Assembly: GCA_045637525.1 (NCBI GenBank) | Contig: JAZTZP010000172.1 | Span: 1-64,000, forward strand | Origin: JAZTZP01 sp045637525 | Lineage (GTDB): Bacteria; Bacillota; Clostridia; UBA1381 | Length of the DNA: 64,000 nucleotides | Direction: 5' to 3' | Shown here: piece by piece, positions 57,022-64,000 of the stretch | Layout of the letters: every line of letters begins with the position of its first letter | Position numbering within the stretch: the first letter of the stretch is position 1 | The notes under the pieces: generated by a model | What the model was told of the DNA's origin: nothing | What the model saw: only the letters and a program-made list of their open reading frames with translations | Databases searched by the model: none | Program-made: the position numbers and the translations under genes

Positions 57022-59304
57022 ATGAAAAAGCTTTTATTTGCAGTTTCGTTTTTGACGGTGATGCTTACAGCGTTCGGGGCAGTAACAGCGGCGGAGCCGG
57101 TATATTATGAAAGCTTTGACGGTGATAAGACGGAGCTGTCGGAGCGTTGGATAACTGCTTCTCTTACTCTTGTTGACGAATGTGCTTTATCAGGCACGGG
57201 TAGCCTGGCAATGAAGGGCTATTCGGGAAGCTCAAATTCCGATAAGGATGTTGTGCTTCGTGATGAAAGGCTGACTACGGGCAATTATGCATACGAAGTA
57301 TGGTTTCATGATAATGGAGAGAAAAAGGGAAGTGCATTATTTACGCTTGCTTGTACAAATGCAGCCGGAGATGTTGTAGGCGGTATAAATGTCGGATATA
57401 AAAGTAATACTTTTAACGGTGAATATTACATCTGGGGTGCTAAAGGCACCGCTTTAGAGGCAATGAATACACAGTGTGCACGAACTGCCGGCTGGCATCA
57501 GTTTGTAATTGATATGACGACAGAAGGGAAAGCGAGCGTGTATATAGACGGTACGCTTATCGGAACTAAGGATTTTACAGATGCTGTTACAAATATCGCA
57601 ATAGTAAACAGATGGTCTAAGAGCGGGTTTAATACGTATTTTGACGAGCTGAGAGTTTGGGAGAGTATGGAGGATGTTTACCCTTACGAAAACCTCGCTG
57701 TGGAATATTCGGGTGACATACAGAATGTATCTGTTGAAAATCCGGTGTTTAACGTATCTGCCCAAAAAGCGATACAGACCGAAAAATGTGAAGAGGTTGT
57801 AAGTGTAGTAAGAAGTTCCGATAATTCTGAAGTAAGCTTTGAACTCACAAATGTAACGGAGAACGGGTTTGATATTAAAATTTCAGATATACTTGACTAC
57901 GAAACGGAATATTTAATAACTGTTGACAGCTCTTTAAAAACACTCCGGTTCGGAGCTGATATGCCGGAAGATGTGATACTTCAGTTAAAAACGGAACCGG
58001 ATCCGTTTGTTATACAAAATTTTGGGTTTACGGATGTGGATGGAGTTAAAAAGCTGAAAGCAGATATAAAAAATTCACAGGACAAGGAAACAGATATTTG
58101 CCTGTTTGCAATTCTTTATAAAGAGATTAACGGTAAGCCGCAGTATGTGAAGGGAATATACCATTCACAACGGCTTACAAGAATCGATACACCGACCCGG
58201 ATAATAACAACGGACGGAATTTTAATTCCGGATGACGGCGAAAAGTATATTTTAAAGGGCTTTTTGTGGGAAAGTCTTTTAAATAAAAAGGTTTTACAGA
58301 AAACTACTGTTATTTCTGTGGAAAAAGAGGAGGAGTCTGTTGACATTTCCGGACTTGATGCAATAGCGCTGACTGATTTTTATAATAACAAAAAGGCGGC
58401 AGTTTCCATAACCTTCGATGATTCCATTCTTGATGCGGCACAATATTACGATGTGCTGTTTGAAAATTACAATATTCACGGTACTGCGTGTATGGTGGCT
58501 GACTGGGTTTTGGAAGACGACATTGATGCATGGCAGACGTTGTTTGATAACGGGAATATTGATATTGCAAACCATTCTAAAGCTCACGAGATAAAATATG
58601 ACGAAAACTCACCCTCCGCGGAAGTGTTGGAGGGGGATATAACGGGCGGTTATAATAAATTAAAGCAAATGTTTCCCGATGAAAAGATTTTGGCTTTTGC
58701 ACCACCATGGACCAGAACAACTTCTGCATCGTTAGAAGAAACTCAAAAATATCATATTGCGAGCAGAAAGGGCGGCGGCGGATATGTGAGTGCTGATTTA
58801 TCAGGAACTGATTGGTTTTATCTTCCCGGGTTTGTTGTCGACCATAGTATGAGCGCTGAAGCTTTAAATGCTAAAATTGATACTGCAATTACGGACGGTA
58901 AGTGGTTTATTACGCTTATGCACGGCATTGGAGAAGGTACTTATAATATAGACAAAACAGTGTGTGATGAGTTTTTTGGATATATAGGCTCAAAGAATGA
59001 TGAGATATGGGCAGGCTCGTTAAATGAGGTAATTCAGTATATATATGAACGTCAGAATGCAAGTGTTGGCTATAACGACTTCGAGGATGGAAAGCTGAGT
59101 ATATTTGTAAGAGATACATTAGATGATGAGCTTTTTAATTTTCCTCTTACATTAAAGGTGAATGTGCCGGATTCATGGACCAATATTAAGGTTACACAGG
59201 GAGATGTTACTGAGGAATTAAATACCTTTACTCAAAACGGTAAAAGATATGTTTATCTGAATGCAGTTCCCGATAATGGTGATGTCATTCTTGAGAATTT
59301 ATGA
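57022..59304 (+). CDS. Secreted LamG-like / polysaccharide deacetylase (NodB) fusion
   Basis: AAAGGAG precedes the ATG. The 760-residue protein has a signal peptide (about 1-24), a LamG-like domain (25-222), an Ig-like region (226-320) and the recurring module (330-433, YILKGFLWESLLNKKVL). A CE4 NodB domain (about 440-680) follows. The CE4 motifs are complete: TFDD (Asp466 and Asp467), the metal His pair His518 and His522 in NHSKAHE, APPWTRT and LMHGIG. CE4 enzymes remove acetyl groups from N-acetylated or O-acetylated sugars such as xylan, chitin or peptidoglycan. Placed among SGNH esterases, O-deacetylation of a plant polymer is the best fit, but the wall of the cell itself is also possible. 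The C-terminal 80 residues are a beta-domain of unknown role. Confidence 0.82.
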   Translation: MKKLLFAVSFLTVMLTAFGAVTAAEPVYYESFDGDKTELSERWITASLTLVDECALSGTGSLAMKGYSGSSNSDKDVVLRDERLTTGNYAYEVWFHDNGEKKGSALFTLACTNAAGDVVGGINVGYKSNTFNGEYYIWGAKGTALEAMNTQCARTAGWHQFVIDMTTEGKASVYIDGTLIGTKDFTDAVTNIAIVNRWSKSGFNTYFDELRVWESMEDVYPYENLAVEYSGDIQNVSVENPVFNVSAQKAIQTEKCEEVVSVVRSSDNSEVSFELTNVTENGFDIKISDILDYETEYLITVDSSLKTLRFGADMPEDVILQLKTEPDPFVIQNFGFTDVDGVKKLKADIKNSQDKETDICLFAILYKEINGKPQYVKGIYHSQRLTRIDTPTRIITTDGILIPDDGEKYILKGFLWESLLNKKVLQKTTVISVEKEEESVDISGLDAIALTDFYNNKKAAVSITFDDSILDAAQYYDVLFENYNIHGTACMVADWVLEDDIDAWQTLFDNGNIDIANHSKAHEIKYDENSPSAEVLEGDITGGYNKLKQMFPDEKILAFAPPWTRTTSASLEETQKYHIASRKGGGGYVSADLSGTDWFYLPGFVVDHSMSAEALNAKIDTAITDGKWFITLMHGIGEGTYNIDKTVCDEFFGYIGSKNDEIWAGSLNEVIQYIYERQNASVGYNDFEDGKLSIFVRDTLDDELFNFPLTLKVNVPDSWTNIKVTQGDVTEELNTFTQNGKRYVYLNAVPDNGDVILENL

Positions 59305-59334
59305 TTTTTAAGATAAATAAAACAGAAAGGAAAG

Positions 59335-62300
59335 ATGATTATGAAAATTAAAAGATTACTAAGCGGATTGCTTACAGTTGCTGTTATTGCTACTTGCAGT
59401 GCTTTGCCGACGTATGCGGATGACGGGATACTTTTAACCGAAGGTTTTGAGGGAACGGTCAGCGAACGGTGGAATGGAAATAACCTTAAAGTATCAGAAG
59501 ATATTGTTCACAGCGGTGAACAAAGTCTTGTAGTATCGAAATACGGAACAAATAATGATGCATATAAGAAAATTACGTATAATGATTTGTCAGAAGACGT
59601 TTTAGGCAATTATGTATATGAGTTCTGGTTATATGATGACGGAACTCCGAGTCACGCGGCTGTTTTTGGATGGGTAATGGACGGCAAACGTGTACTTACG
59701 GGTATTAAGAATGATACGGCATATAATGACACATATTGGTGTGAGCCGGGAGGTAGTACAGGAGTTGCAAGAACGGTAGGATGGCACAGATTTGTAGTTG
59801 ATCTTACAACGCCGAATAAAGTGACGCTGTATATTGACGGTGAAAGTACAAATATAGTGAATAAGACACCACCGTCAAAAAGTGAGAGCAACAGAATAGC
59901 ATTCGAAAACAACTGGACGCAGGGCGGCGACTGGATGGTAATGTTTGACGATTTTAAGATATATGAAAGCTTAGACTATGTTCCGATGCATGATGACGAT
60001 GCAATATCTTCGATTAAGTTTGCAAGCGGTACCGATGCTGACGGTGCGGAGAAGGTTACATTAGCTGACGGCGATATTACGATGAATTTTACTGAGGAAA
60101 TGGCTGATGTGAGTGCTTCAAATTTTGTTGTGAGATCAAGAGATGCAAGCTCTGTTTCGGATGCTGATTATACTGATGTTTCTGATTTTGATGTTACATC
60201 AAGTGGTACCGGGGCGGTAATTTCAATAGCAAATATTGAAGATGATAAAACTTACCGTATAGAGCATAACAATATTAAAACATCGGGCGGAAAGACTGTG
60301 GCAGGTGACTTTTTCACATTCAGTACTGCAACTGATGTAAGCGGTGGTGCGGTTTTACCGCTGTTTTGGGAAAGCTTTGAGGATGAAAATATTTCCCGGA
60401 AATGGATATCAACTGCGGGAACAGATCCTGTAATATACAGTACACCTTTGTTTACAGATGAAAGAAGTCACAGCGGAGCAATAAGCCTTGGAATTAAGTC
60501 GTTTGAATACGGTGTTTCATCGGATGATGCTGATGCTGCAAGTAAAAAGGAAGCTAACAAAGTAGTAAGATATGCAGGTGAGTATACTGATTTTGGAAAT
60601 TATGCATATGAATTCTGGCTTTATGATGATATGAAGTCATCAACCGGTTTCTTCTCTTTAGATGGAATTGATGGCGAGACCTATTATGCAGGAGTGAAAC
60701 ATACTGCAACAGAGCTTGGAAATAATTATTATCTTTATAATGTAGCTTCATCAACAGGAATTGAAAGAAGTCCCGGCTGGCATCAGTTTATACTGGATTT
60801 AACAACAGACGGTAAGATTTCGATGTATATTGATGGTAAAATAACAGAATGTAACAACGAGAATTTGAATTTTGATCCGTCCGGAATAAGCTTTGTAAAC
60901 AAATGGAATACAGGAAGCTTTATGATAAATCTTGACGATATTCGTATCTGGAACAAGCTTTCTGATGTTCCGGCTTATGCGAAGGGATATTTTGCATCAG
61001 CAAAATTTGATGACGGAACAGATGTTGACAATGCGACAAACGTTATAAACGAAAGCGGAAGCATTAATATAGAGTTTACCGAGGCGATGGAGTCGGTTAC
61101 GGCAGAAAACTTTGCACTTAAAAAGCGTTCTTCAAAATCAATAAGCGATGCTGACTATACCGGGGCGGAATTTACGGTTGAAAGTGCTGATGAAAACGGC
61201 GTGAAAATAAGTGTAAATAACTTTGAGAGCGACAGTTCATACAGACTGGAGTTTAATGGGTTGAAAACCGTATCAAGAACTGTTCTTTCAGATGATTTTC
61301 TTGTGTTTACAACAAGCAGGAATGTGAATGATCGCTTAAGTGTTGTGGATTACGTTGCATTTGATAATGGGGTTAAGCTTCCGACGACAGGTGTTCCGAA
61401 CAGCTTTGGTGATTTGATTATACACTTTGCCGGGGAAATGAACAGCGAAACAGTGCCGGGCGCTGTAAGTGTTACAGATTCTAACGGAAAAACAGTTGAA
61501 ATTATAGGTGATGCTTCATCTAAGAGTTATACAATAAACAGTTCGAGCCTTGCACTTGAGCCGTCTACAACGTATACAATAAAGGTTGCGGCAGAAAATC
61601 TGAAGCTTTATAACGGTGCAGGCGTTGTGAATGATTATGAAACGAGCTTTACAACAAGTGCTGATCTTTCAAAGCAGGAGGCGATTTTTGAGGACGGCTT
61701 TGAGGATGGTATCGGTAGCTGGACAGGTGGCGGCGGTACACTTGTAGAAACAGCGGCATATAACGGACAAAAGAGCGTTGCTGTAAATATAACAAAGTCA
61801 CAAAATCAAAACGCACCGTTTGTTATAAATGGTGAAATCCCGGAGAACGGCGTTTATGAGGCATGGATTTATGATGATACAGTTACTGCTAAAAGTGTTC
61901 TTATGAGTCTTACAGGAACAGACAATAAAGGCGAAGCGGCAGAAATTCGTTTCGGTATTAAAGACAGCGACTATTATATTTTTACAGATTCTGCAGCGTC
62001 AGCTCCGAACACGAGAATAAAGAGAACTGTCGGCTGGCACAGATTTGTTATAGACTTCACAAATCCTGATGAAACAACGGCTTATATAGATGATGAATGT
62101 GTGGCAAAGAAAAACACAACTCTTAGAAAAGCTGAAAAATTCGGATTCCTTAACTTCTGGAGAAATAACGGAAGTACAATTCTTGTGGATGATGTTAAGA
62201 TCTGGAATGCTATGGACTACAATGTAGTGTCATACACACAGATAGATAAGGCGTTTATATGTGACAGTGAATATAACAGAATAGTTGATTATACTACCGG

Positions 62301-63174
62301 TACAGAGTGCTATATTGCAGTTAATGTAAATAACAGCACTGCAGCGGAAAAAACAGCGGTATTGTTAGTAGGCGAATATGAAAACGATAAAATGACAAAT
62401 GTTAAACTGAGTGAAAAGGTTACTATTGACGGAGGCAGGAATGTTGTTTTAAGAGTGCCATATAAGATTCCGGACGACTTTGATAATAAGACTTTGAAGG
62501 CTTTCTTGTGGAATGATGCTGATATGATGGTACCGCTGAGTGTAGAAACAAATCCTAAGGATATAACTGCAGTATTTTTAGGCGGATCAATAACGGCAGG
62601 TACAGGCTCAAGCACAAAGGCGCTTTGTTATGCTTCTCTGGTTGGCGAGCAGATAAAACAAAGCTACGGAACTGAAAATGTAACAATCGTAAATTCAGGA
62701 GTAGGCGGAAAGGGTTCGGATTACGGTGTTGAGAATTTCTCTGTTTATGTAGAACAGCACACACCTGATATTGTATTTATCGAATATGCTGTAAACGACA
62801 GAAACGGCGAAGAAGTAACTGTAAAGAAAAATGTTGAAACCCTTATAAGAAAGTGTCTTGCAATGCCTAAAGTGCCGAATATAGTTATGGTTTATACAAC
62901 TACAAAGGAAATTGATGCTTGTGCCCGGTGGCATAAGGAGGTTGCAGATTATTATAATATACCGTCTGTTGATCTTCAGGCATACGTTAAGACAAATATA
63001 GTAGACGGCATATTCGGTGGCGACTGGAAAACAGGTGCGAAGTTTAAGGAGTATATGGAAGACGGAGTTCATCCGACAGATAAGCTTTATGAAATATATG
63101 CAGATGAGATTATTAAATATATTGTAGCAAACGGATTTACTGCTCCTTTGCATAAAGAGGCGAACTTTCAGTGA
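59335..63174 (+). CDS. Secreted multi-LamG / Ig-like / SGNH hydrolase giant
   Basis: The start is ATG 59335 (an in-frame ATG at 59341 is possible) after AGAAAGG. The 1279-residue protein has a signal peptide (about 1-28) and three LamG-like domains (about 30-215, 345-545, 785-960). These alternate with Ig-like Big_5 domains (225-335, 555-660, 670-780). The recurring module (975-1070, KAFLWNDADMMVPLS) links to a C-terminal SGNH domain (1078-1275) with Ser1085 in GGSITAGTG, NSGVGGKGSD, AVNDRN and EDGVHPTD. The catalytic domain is of the same type as in the two SGNH proteins at 28802 and 32643 but sits at the other end of the protein. It is the last gene of the operon. Confidence 0.82.
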   Translation: MIMKIKRLLSGLLTVAVIATCSALPTYADDGILLTEGFEGTVSERWNGNNLKVSEDIVHSGEQSLVVSKYGTNNDAYKKITYNDLSEDVLGNYVYEFWLYDDGTPSHAAVFGWVMDGKRVLTGIKNDTAYNDTYWCEPGGSTGVARTVGWHRFVVDLTTPNKVTLYIDGESTNIVNKTPPSKSESNRIAFENNWTQGGDWMVMFDDFKIYESLDYVPMHDDDAISSIKFASGTDADGAEKVTLADGDITMNFTEEMADVSASNFVVRSRDASSVSDADYTDVSDFDVTSSGTGAVISIANIEDDKTYRIEHNNIKTSGGKTVAGDFFTFSTATDVSGGAVLPLFWESFEDENISRKWISTAGTDPVIYSTPLFTDERSHSGAISLGIKSFEYGVSSDDADAASKKEANKVVRYAGEYTDFGNYAYEFWLYDDMKSSTGFFSLDGIDGETYYAGVKHTATELGNNYYLYNVASSTGIERSPGWHQFILDLTTDGKISMYIDGKITECNNENLNFDPSGISFVNKWNTGSFMINLDDIRIWNKLSDVPAYAKGYFASAKFDDGTDVDNATNVINESGSINIEFTEAMESVTAENFALKKRSSKSISDADYTGAEFTVESADENGVKISVNNFESDSSYRLEFNGLKTVSRTVLSDDFLVFTTSRNVNDRLSVVDYVAFDNGVKLPTTGVPNSFGDLIIHFAGEMNSETVPGAVSVTDSNGKTVEIIGDASSKSYTINSSSLALEPSTTYTIKVAAENLKLYNGAGVVNDYETSFTTSADLSKQEAIFEDGFEDGIGSWTGGGGTLVETAAYNGQKSVAVNITKSQNQNAPFVINGEIPENGVYEAWIYDDTVTAKSVLMSLTGTDNKGEAAEIRFGIKDSDYYIFTDSAASAPNTRIKRTVGWHRFVIDFTNPDETTAYIDDECVAKKNTTLRKAEKFGFLNFWRNNGSTILVDDVKIWNAMDYNVVSYTQIDKAFICDSEYNRIVDYTTGTECYIAVNVNNSTAAEKTAVLLVGEYENDKMTNVKLSEKVTIDGGRNVVLRVPYKIPDDFDNKTLKAFLWNDADMMVPLSVETNPKDITAVFLGGSITAGTGSSTKALCYASLVGEQIKQSYGTENVTIVNSGVGGKGSDYGVENFSVYVEQHTPDIVFIEYAVNDRNGEEVTVKKNVETLIRKCLAMPKVPNIVMVYTTTKEIDACARWHKEVADYYNIPSVDLQAYVKTNIVDGIFGGDWKTGAKFKEYMEDGVHPTDKLYEIYADEIIKYIVANGFTAPLHKEANFQ

Positions 63175-63249
63175 TTTCCGCAAAAAGGAGACAGAGATAT
63201 TCCGGCATGAATTTAAGGATTTATGTATTAGTCTTAGAAGATACAGTGG

Positions 63250-63290
63250 AATAACAAAAGCCGGGGCGAAATGCCCCGGCTTTTGTTATT
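63250..63290. terminator. Strong Rho-independent terminator
   Basis: An 18-bp perfect stem (core AGCCGGGGC / GCCCCGGCT) with a GAAAT loop is flanked by AACAAAA on the left and TTTTGTTATT on the right. It ends the plus-strand operon whose last stop is at 63174 and may also act from the other side. Confidence 0.9.
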
Positions 63291-63295
63291 CAGCA

Positions 63296-63620
63296 AAATT
63301 ATAGTTTAGCGACCTTTTGAACAGGCTGTCAAGGTTGCTTTGCAAATAGGCTCCCTTGTGTAAAGCAATACTGTCAACTTAACGTTTACAGTATTGCAGT
63401 GAAATCTTTTGCCTGACAGCAAAAGGTGAAATCTGTCCTTTCGGACAGGTGAAATCCACATAAATGTGGGTTAAATTTGTAGCTTACGCTACAAGTTAAT
63501 GAAGAAATCGCAAGCGATTTCAAATTTAAATTTCTTAAGTTGACAGTATTGCTTTAGGCAAGGGAGGCAAGCAAAGCGACACCGAAAACCTACTGCAAAC
63601 ACGCAGATAAACTATAATTT
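63296..63620. mobile_element. Small non-coding element with nested inverted repeats and an internal hairpin array (MITE-like)
   Basis: Three nested inverted repeats can be read. The inner one is 32 bp (63351-63382 with 63535-63566, two mismatches). The middle one is about 10 bp (63333-63342 with 63571-63580, one mismatch). The outer one is 13 bp and perfect (63296-63308 with 63608-63620). Between the inner arms are five hairpins: 63406-63425, 63433-63448, 63456-63469, 63477-63494 and 63504-63521. Heptamers of GTGAAAT type come before them (63399, 63426, 63449; variants at 63470 and 63495). There is no ORF. The left inner arm extends into a 33-bp palindrome (63365-63397) that also occurs alone at 52658. 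No target-site duplication was identified. Confidence 0.75.
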
Positions 63621-63640
63621 ATCAATGCGAAATGAGAAAT

Positions 63641-63712
63641 TAGGCTTCCCCTTGAGGGTAGCGAAGCGGCAGCGAGACAGCTGTCGCTTAAAGCGACTGA
63701 TGAGGTGGCAAA
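63641..63712. repeat. Repeat-like non-coding stretch before the DAHP synthase end
   Basis: The bases contain AGGCTTCCCCTTGAGGG, a hairpin AGTCGC-type arm (GTCGCTT/AAGCGAC around 63684-63697) and TGATGAGGTGG. From memory, a block with these pieces recurs between genes in gut Clostridia genomes; this was not checked. It lies directly after the minus-strand DAHP synthase stop. Confidence 0.5.
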
Positions 63713-64000
63713 TTACAATAAATCAGCAATATCATATATAAGTCTTTCAGTCTTCTCCCAACCAAGACAAGGATCTGTAATTGATTTTCCGTAGATGCAT
63801 TCACCGATTTTCTGTGCACCGTCTTCGATATAGCTTTCTATCATAAGACCCTTCACCATTTTGTGAATATCATCATTGTAACGCATACTGTGGAGAATCT
63901 CCTTAGAAATACGAATCTGCTCTGATGGCTGTTTGCCTGAATTTGCATGATTGGTATCAACTATCACGCCGGGATTTGCAAGCCCGGATTTTTCATATGT
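63713..64000 (-). CDS. C-terminal end of a class I DAHP synthase (3-deoxy-7-phosphoheptulonate synthase)
   Basis: The frame is open to the window edge, so the gene begins outside; about 95 C-terminal residues are visible. The sequence has the conserved end of AroF/G/H-type DAHP synthase: a VDTNHANSGKQ metal and substrate stretch, MIESYIEDGAQ, and YGKSITDPCLGWEKTE. The enzyme condenses phosphoenolpyruvate and erythrose 4-phosphate in the first step of the shikimate pathway. It is a housekeeping gene in the opposite orientation and has no evident link to the glycan genes, so it probably marks the edge of that region. A GTG inside the visible part (63967) is not the real start. Confidence 0.9.
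   Translation of the reverse strand, partial: TYEKSGLANPGVIVDTNHANSGKQPSEQIRISKEILHSMRYNDDIHKMVKGLMIESYIEDGAQKIGECIYGKSITDPCLGWEKTERLIYDIADLL

Noticed and set aside
63399..63521. Regular repeat units before the DAHP synthase gene, considered as a CRISPR array.
   Set aside because: The constant part is only seven bases and the intervening sequences are self-complementary hairpins of different size; no cas genes are present.
1..64000. tRNA, rRNA, transposase, integrase, phage and toxin-antitoxin genes.
   Set aside because: None was recognised on either strand; the only mobile-like item is the non-coding element near the end.

Overview
The window looks like part of a large carbohydrate-utilisation region from a low-GC, Gram-positive, gut-type Clostridia. 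The reasons are AT-rich DNA, AAAGGAGG-type ribosome sites, several TTG starts, lipoprotein solute-binding proteins, S-layer-homology (SLH) domains and YesN-type membrane AraC regulators. The mix of beta-helix enzymes, acetyl-esterase-like SGNH proteins, GH43 and a heparinase-II/III-type lyase suggests a plant cell-wall specialist acting on pectin or another acetylated, uronate-containing glycan. A relative of pectin specialists such as Monoglobus is possible, but that is inference.

Layout. (1) 1-10199, plus strand: the end of a secreted CBM protein, a secreted CARDB/Asp-box propeller protein (GH74-like), then a cytoplasmic set: GH43, two SGNH hydrolases, an RpiB-fold isomerase, a glycerol-1-phosphate-dehydrogenase-like enzyme and a metallophosphoesterase. 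(2) 10344-12540: a bidirectional terminator and a divergent AraC membrane regulator. (3) 12636-34709: a consensus promoter and a leader able to form a pseudoknot, then two permeases, a solute-binding lipoprotein, two tandem paralogous beta-helix proteins, an SLH protein, a large protein of unknown family and two secreted SGNH proteins. (4) 34714-37877: its own promoter, a second metallophosphoesterase, a heparinase-II/III-like protein and a bidirectional terminator. (5) 37872-40127: a second AraC membrane regulator. (6) 40250-63290: promoter, an SLH protein, a paralog of the unknown large protein, two permeases, a beta-helix giant, a second binding protein, another beta-helix giant, a polysaccharide deacetylase fusion, a LamG/Ig/SGNH giant and a strong terminator. 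(7) 63291-63712: non-coding repeats, including a small element with long inverted repeats and an internal hairpin array. (8) 63713-64000, minus strand: the end of a DAHP synthase, where ordinary metabolism resumes.

How it fits together: the secreted and SLH proteins would bind, deacetylate and cut the polymer outside the cell; two Lpl/Ytc-type importers would take up oligosaccharides, with no ATPase gene here, so presumably using a shared one; cytoplasmic GH43, SGNH and lyase-type enzymes would finish them; and the RpiB-like and dehydrogenase-like enzymes would process the sugars. The two importer operons carry the same kit of gene types, including an adjacent pair (SLH protein plus large unknown protein) that is duplicated as a unit. 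A C-terminal module ending in an [FY][LV]W-containing strand recurs in eight proteins of otherwise different architecture.
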